From Omnitrophica WOR_2 bacterium RIFCSPHIGHO2_02_FULL_52_10 (GTDB taxonomy: Bacteria; Omnitrophota; Gorgyraeia; Zapsychrales; Zapsychraceae): 7,052 nucleotides of DNA. How positions within the stretch are numbered: position 1 is the stretch's first letter; every line of letters starts with the position of its first letter. Positions 6,114-7,052 of the stretch are shown in pieces. The stretch spans positions 7,534-14,585 of the forward strand of contig MHGR01000131.1 in NCBI GenBank assembly GCA_001805655.1, written 5' to 3'. The notes beneath the pieces were generated by a model, which was not told the DNA's origin, did no database searches, and was given only the letters and a program-made list of their open reading frames with translations. The position numbers and the translations under genes were made by a program.

Positions 6114-7052
6114 CAACAAATTCTTGAATGATCCGGCGCTCGTTAAAGTCAATCGTCTTGTCCGCCAAAACCTGGTATTCTTCATGTCCCTTGCCGGCGA
6201 TCAGGACCAGATCGCCGGGGCCGGCCATGGCCAGCGCCTGGTGGATAGCATCTTTTCTGTTAACGATGACTTTGTAATTGTTGCTTTGAAAACCTGCGAC
6301 GATCTGGTCAATGATGGATTGAGGAGGCTCGTTCCTGGGGTTGTCGCTGGTGACAATGGCGATATCCGCCAACCGGCCGGCAATCTTTCCCATCAACGGC
6401 CTCTTGGTTTTATCCCGGTCCCCGCCGCAGCCGAACACCAAAATGACCCGCGCGTCACTCACCTCACGGATTGTCGTCAAGACATTTTCCAAAGCAGCTT
6501 CGGTATGCGCATAGTCGATAAACACGGGGAAATCTTGGCCCAAGACCACGGACTCCAGCCGCCCCGGGACATATTCCAGCCGCTCGATTCCTTTTTTGAT
6601 CATTTTATACGATATCCCTTCGGCCAGGCACGCGGCTGCCGCGGCAAGCATGTTATAGATATTGAACTTGCCGATCAGCTTTGCCTCAATCTCAATCTCT
6701 TCCCCGCCATGCGCCATGAAAACCCGGCTCCCGTCAATGGTCATGCGCATGTCCTTGGCCATCACATCGGCCTGATGCGTCATGCCGTACGTGGTGATTT
6801 TGGCGTCCGTCATGGCGCACAGCTGCCGGCCGTAAATATCATCGACATTCACGACAGCGATCCCCACGGGATCGAGCTGGGTGAATAATTGCGCCTTGGC
6901 AGCGAAATAACGCTCCCGTGATTTGTTTTTAACCAGCATTTCCTGAGCACATTGGCGAAGAAGCATATTCCGTATTGTGTAATGGAGGTTTCCTCCCACG
7001 CGCTGGACCAGCGGCGGGGGGAATTCATCAATTTCCGGGCGGCGGTATTCAC
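6091..7052 (-). CDS. murE: MurE, UDP-MurNAc-tripeptide synthetase (C-terminal part; 5' end outside window; rearranged near 6921)
   Basis: ATP-dependent ligase that adds meso-diaminopimelate to UDP-MurNAc-L-Ala-D-Glu in the cytoplasm. The open frame runs from the window edge to TAG at 6091-6093. Only 6091 to about 6924 is recognisable MurE. It begins SRERYFAAKAQLF, which contains the Lys that is carbamylated in this family. Then come VVNVDDIYG, GKFNIYNMLAA, VPGRLE, FIDYAHTEAALENVL, the ATP-site FGCGGDRDKTKRP, TSDNPRNE (DNPR at 6334-6345, the signature for meso-DAP) and IAGKGHEEYQ. Upstream of about 6924 the minus-strand frame (...PPPLVQRVGGNLHYTIRN...) has no MurE character and lacks EVSSHAL and DHLDxH. 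Those belong to a segment found inverted on the plus strand. As sequenced the protein would lack part of its central domain. The N-terminal and P-loop regions lie beyond the window. The 3' end overlaps murF by 23 nt. Confidence 0.9.
   Translation of the reverse strand, partial: EYRRPEIDEFPPPLVQRVGGNLHYTIRNMLLRQCAQEMLVKNKSRERYFAAKAQLFTQLDPVGIAVVNVDDIYGRQLCAMTDAKITTYGMTHQADVMAKDMRMTIDGSRVFMAHGGEEIEIEAKLIGKFNIYNMLAAAAACLAEGISYKMIKKGIERLEYVPGRLESVVLGQDFPVFIDYAHTEAALENVLTTIREVSDARVILVFGCGGDRDKTKRPLMGKIAGRLADIAIVTSDNPRNEPPQSIIDQIVAGFQSNNYKVIVNRKDAIHQALAMAGPGDLVLIAGKGHEEYQVLADKTIDFNERRIIQEFVDAHHSRN
6922..7052 (+). pseudogene. murE: Inverted murE segment (central-domain piece in reverse orientation)
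   Basis: The plus strand reads an open 43-codon frame starting FVFNQHFLSTLAKKHIPYCV, then MEVSSHALDQRRGEF, ending FRAAVF(T) at the window edge. This is the piece of MurE that should immediately precede NLTxDHLDxH and SRERYFAAK, but it lies on the strand opposite to the rest of murE. It is preceded on the plus strand by an in-frame TGA at 6919-6921, which is the Ser codon of SRERYF on the other strand, so the junction falls at or next to 6921/6922. It is not an independent gene. It marks an inversion breakpoint; the second breakpoint must lie to the right of the window. Confidence 0.88.

Noticed and set aside
6016..6888. Long plus-strand open frame (290 codons) opposite murE and murF
   Set aside because: It lies wholly antisense to well-supported MurE/MurF sequence, shows no recognisable domain, and long antisense frames are common at this GC content.
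6849..7052. Minus-strand frame at the right edge as a separate small gene
   Set aside because: It overlaps the murE coding region and the inverted murE piece in a non-coding frame, and its translation resembles nothing.

Overview
The window is a stretch of the division and cell-wall (dcw) cluster, with every gene on the minus strand. In transcription order (right to left) it reads murE (5' end outside the window) - murF - mraY - murD - ftsW - murG (last codons outside the window). MurE carries the DNPR motif of meso-diaminopimelate-adding enzymes. Together with the gene order, this points to a bacterium with DAP-type (Gram-negative-like) peptidoglycan. Sequence alone does not fix the phylum. 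The lack of recognisable Shine-Dalgarno sequences and several slightly divergent Mur motifs suggest an uncultivated lineage (Omnitrophota or another PVC-like group is a guess) rather than a Proteobacterium or Firmicute.

Layout: murE occupies about 6091-7052, murF 4749-6113 (its start overlaps the murE stop), mraY 3645-4733 (15-nt gap), murD 2324-3637 (7-nt gap), ftsW 1131-2219 (about 104-nt gap) and murG 1-1030 (100-nt gap filled by heptanucleotide repeats). The tight spacing implies one transcript. The products act in sequence. MurD adds D-Glu to UDP-MurNAc-L-Ala, MurE adds meso-DAP and MurF adds D-Ala-D-Ala. MraY loads the pentapeptide onto undecaprenyl phosphate (lipid I), MurG adds GlcNAc (lipid II), and FtsW polymerises lipid II at the septum.

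The most striking observation is at the right edge. The murE reading frame matches MurE only up to about 6921-6924. Beyond that, the plus strand encodes the expected upstream MurE segment (MEVSSHALDQ...FRAAVFT) backwards relative to the rest of the gene. This is what a small, roughly 160-bp inversion inside murE would look like, whether real (invertible segment or strain variant) or a mis-assembly. At the left edge murG appears to carry a one-base frameshift near codon 326. MurD has an in-frame insertion of about 18 residues containing a small palindrome. The ftsW-murG gap holds two heptanucleotide tracts that are inverted copies of each other. No unrelated novel system is visible; the rest is ordinary dcw content.
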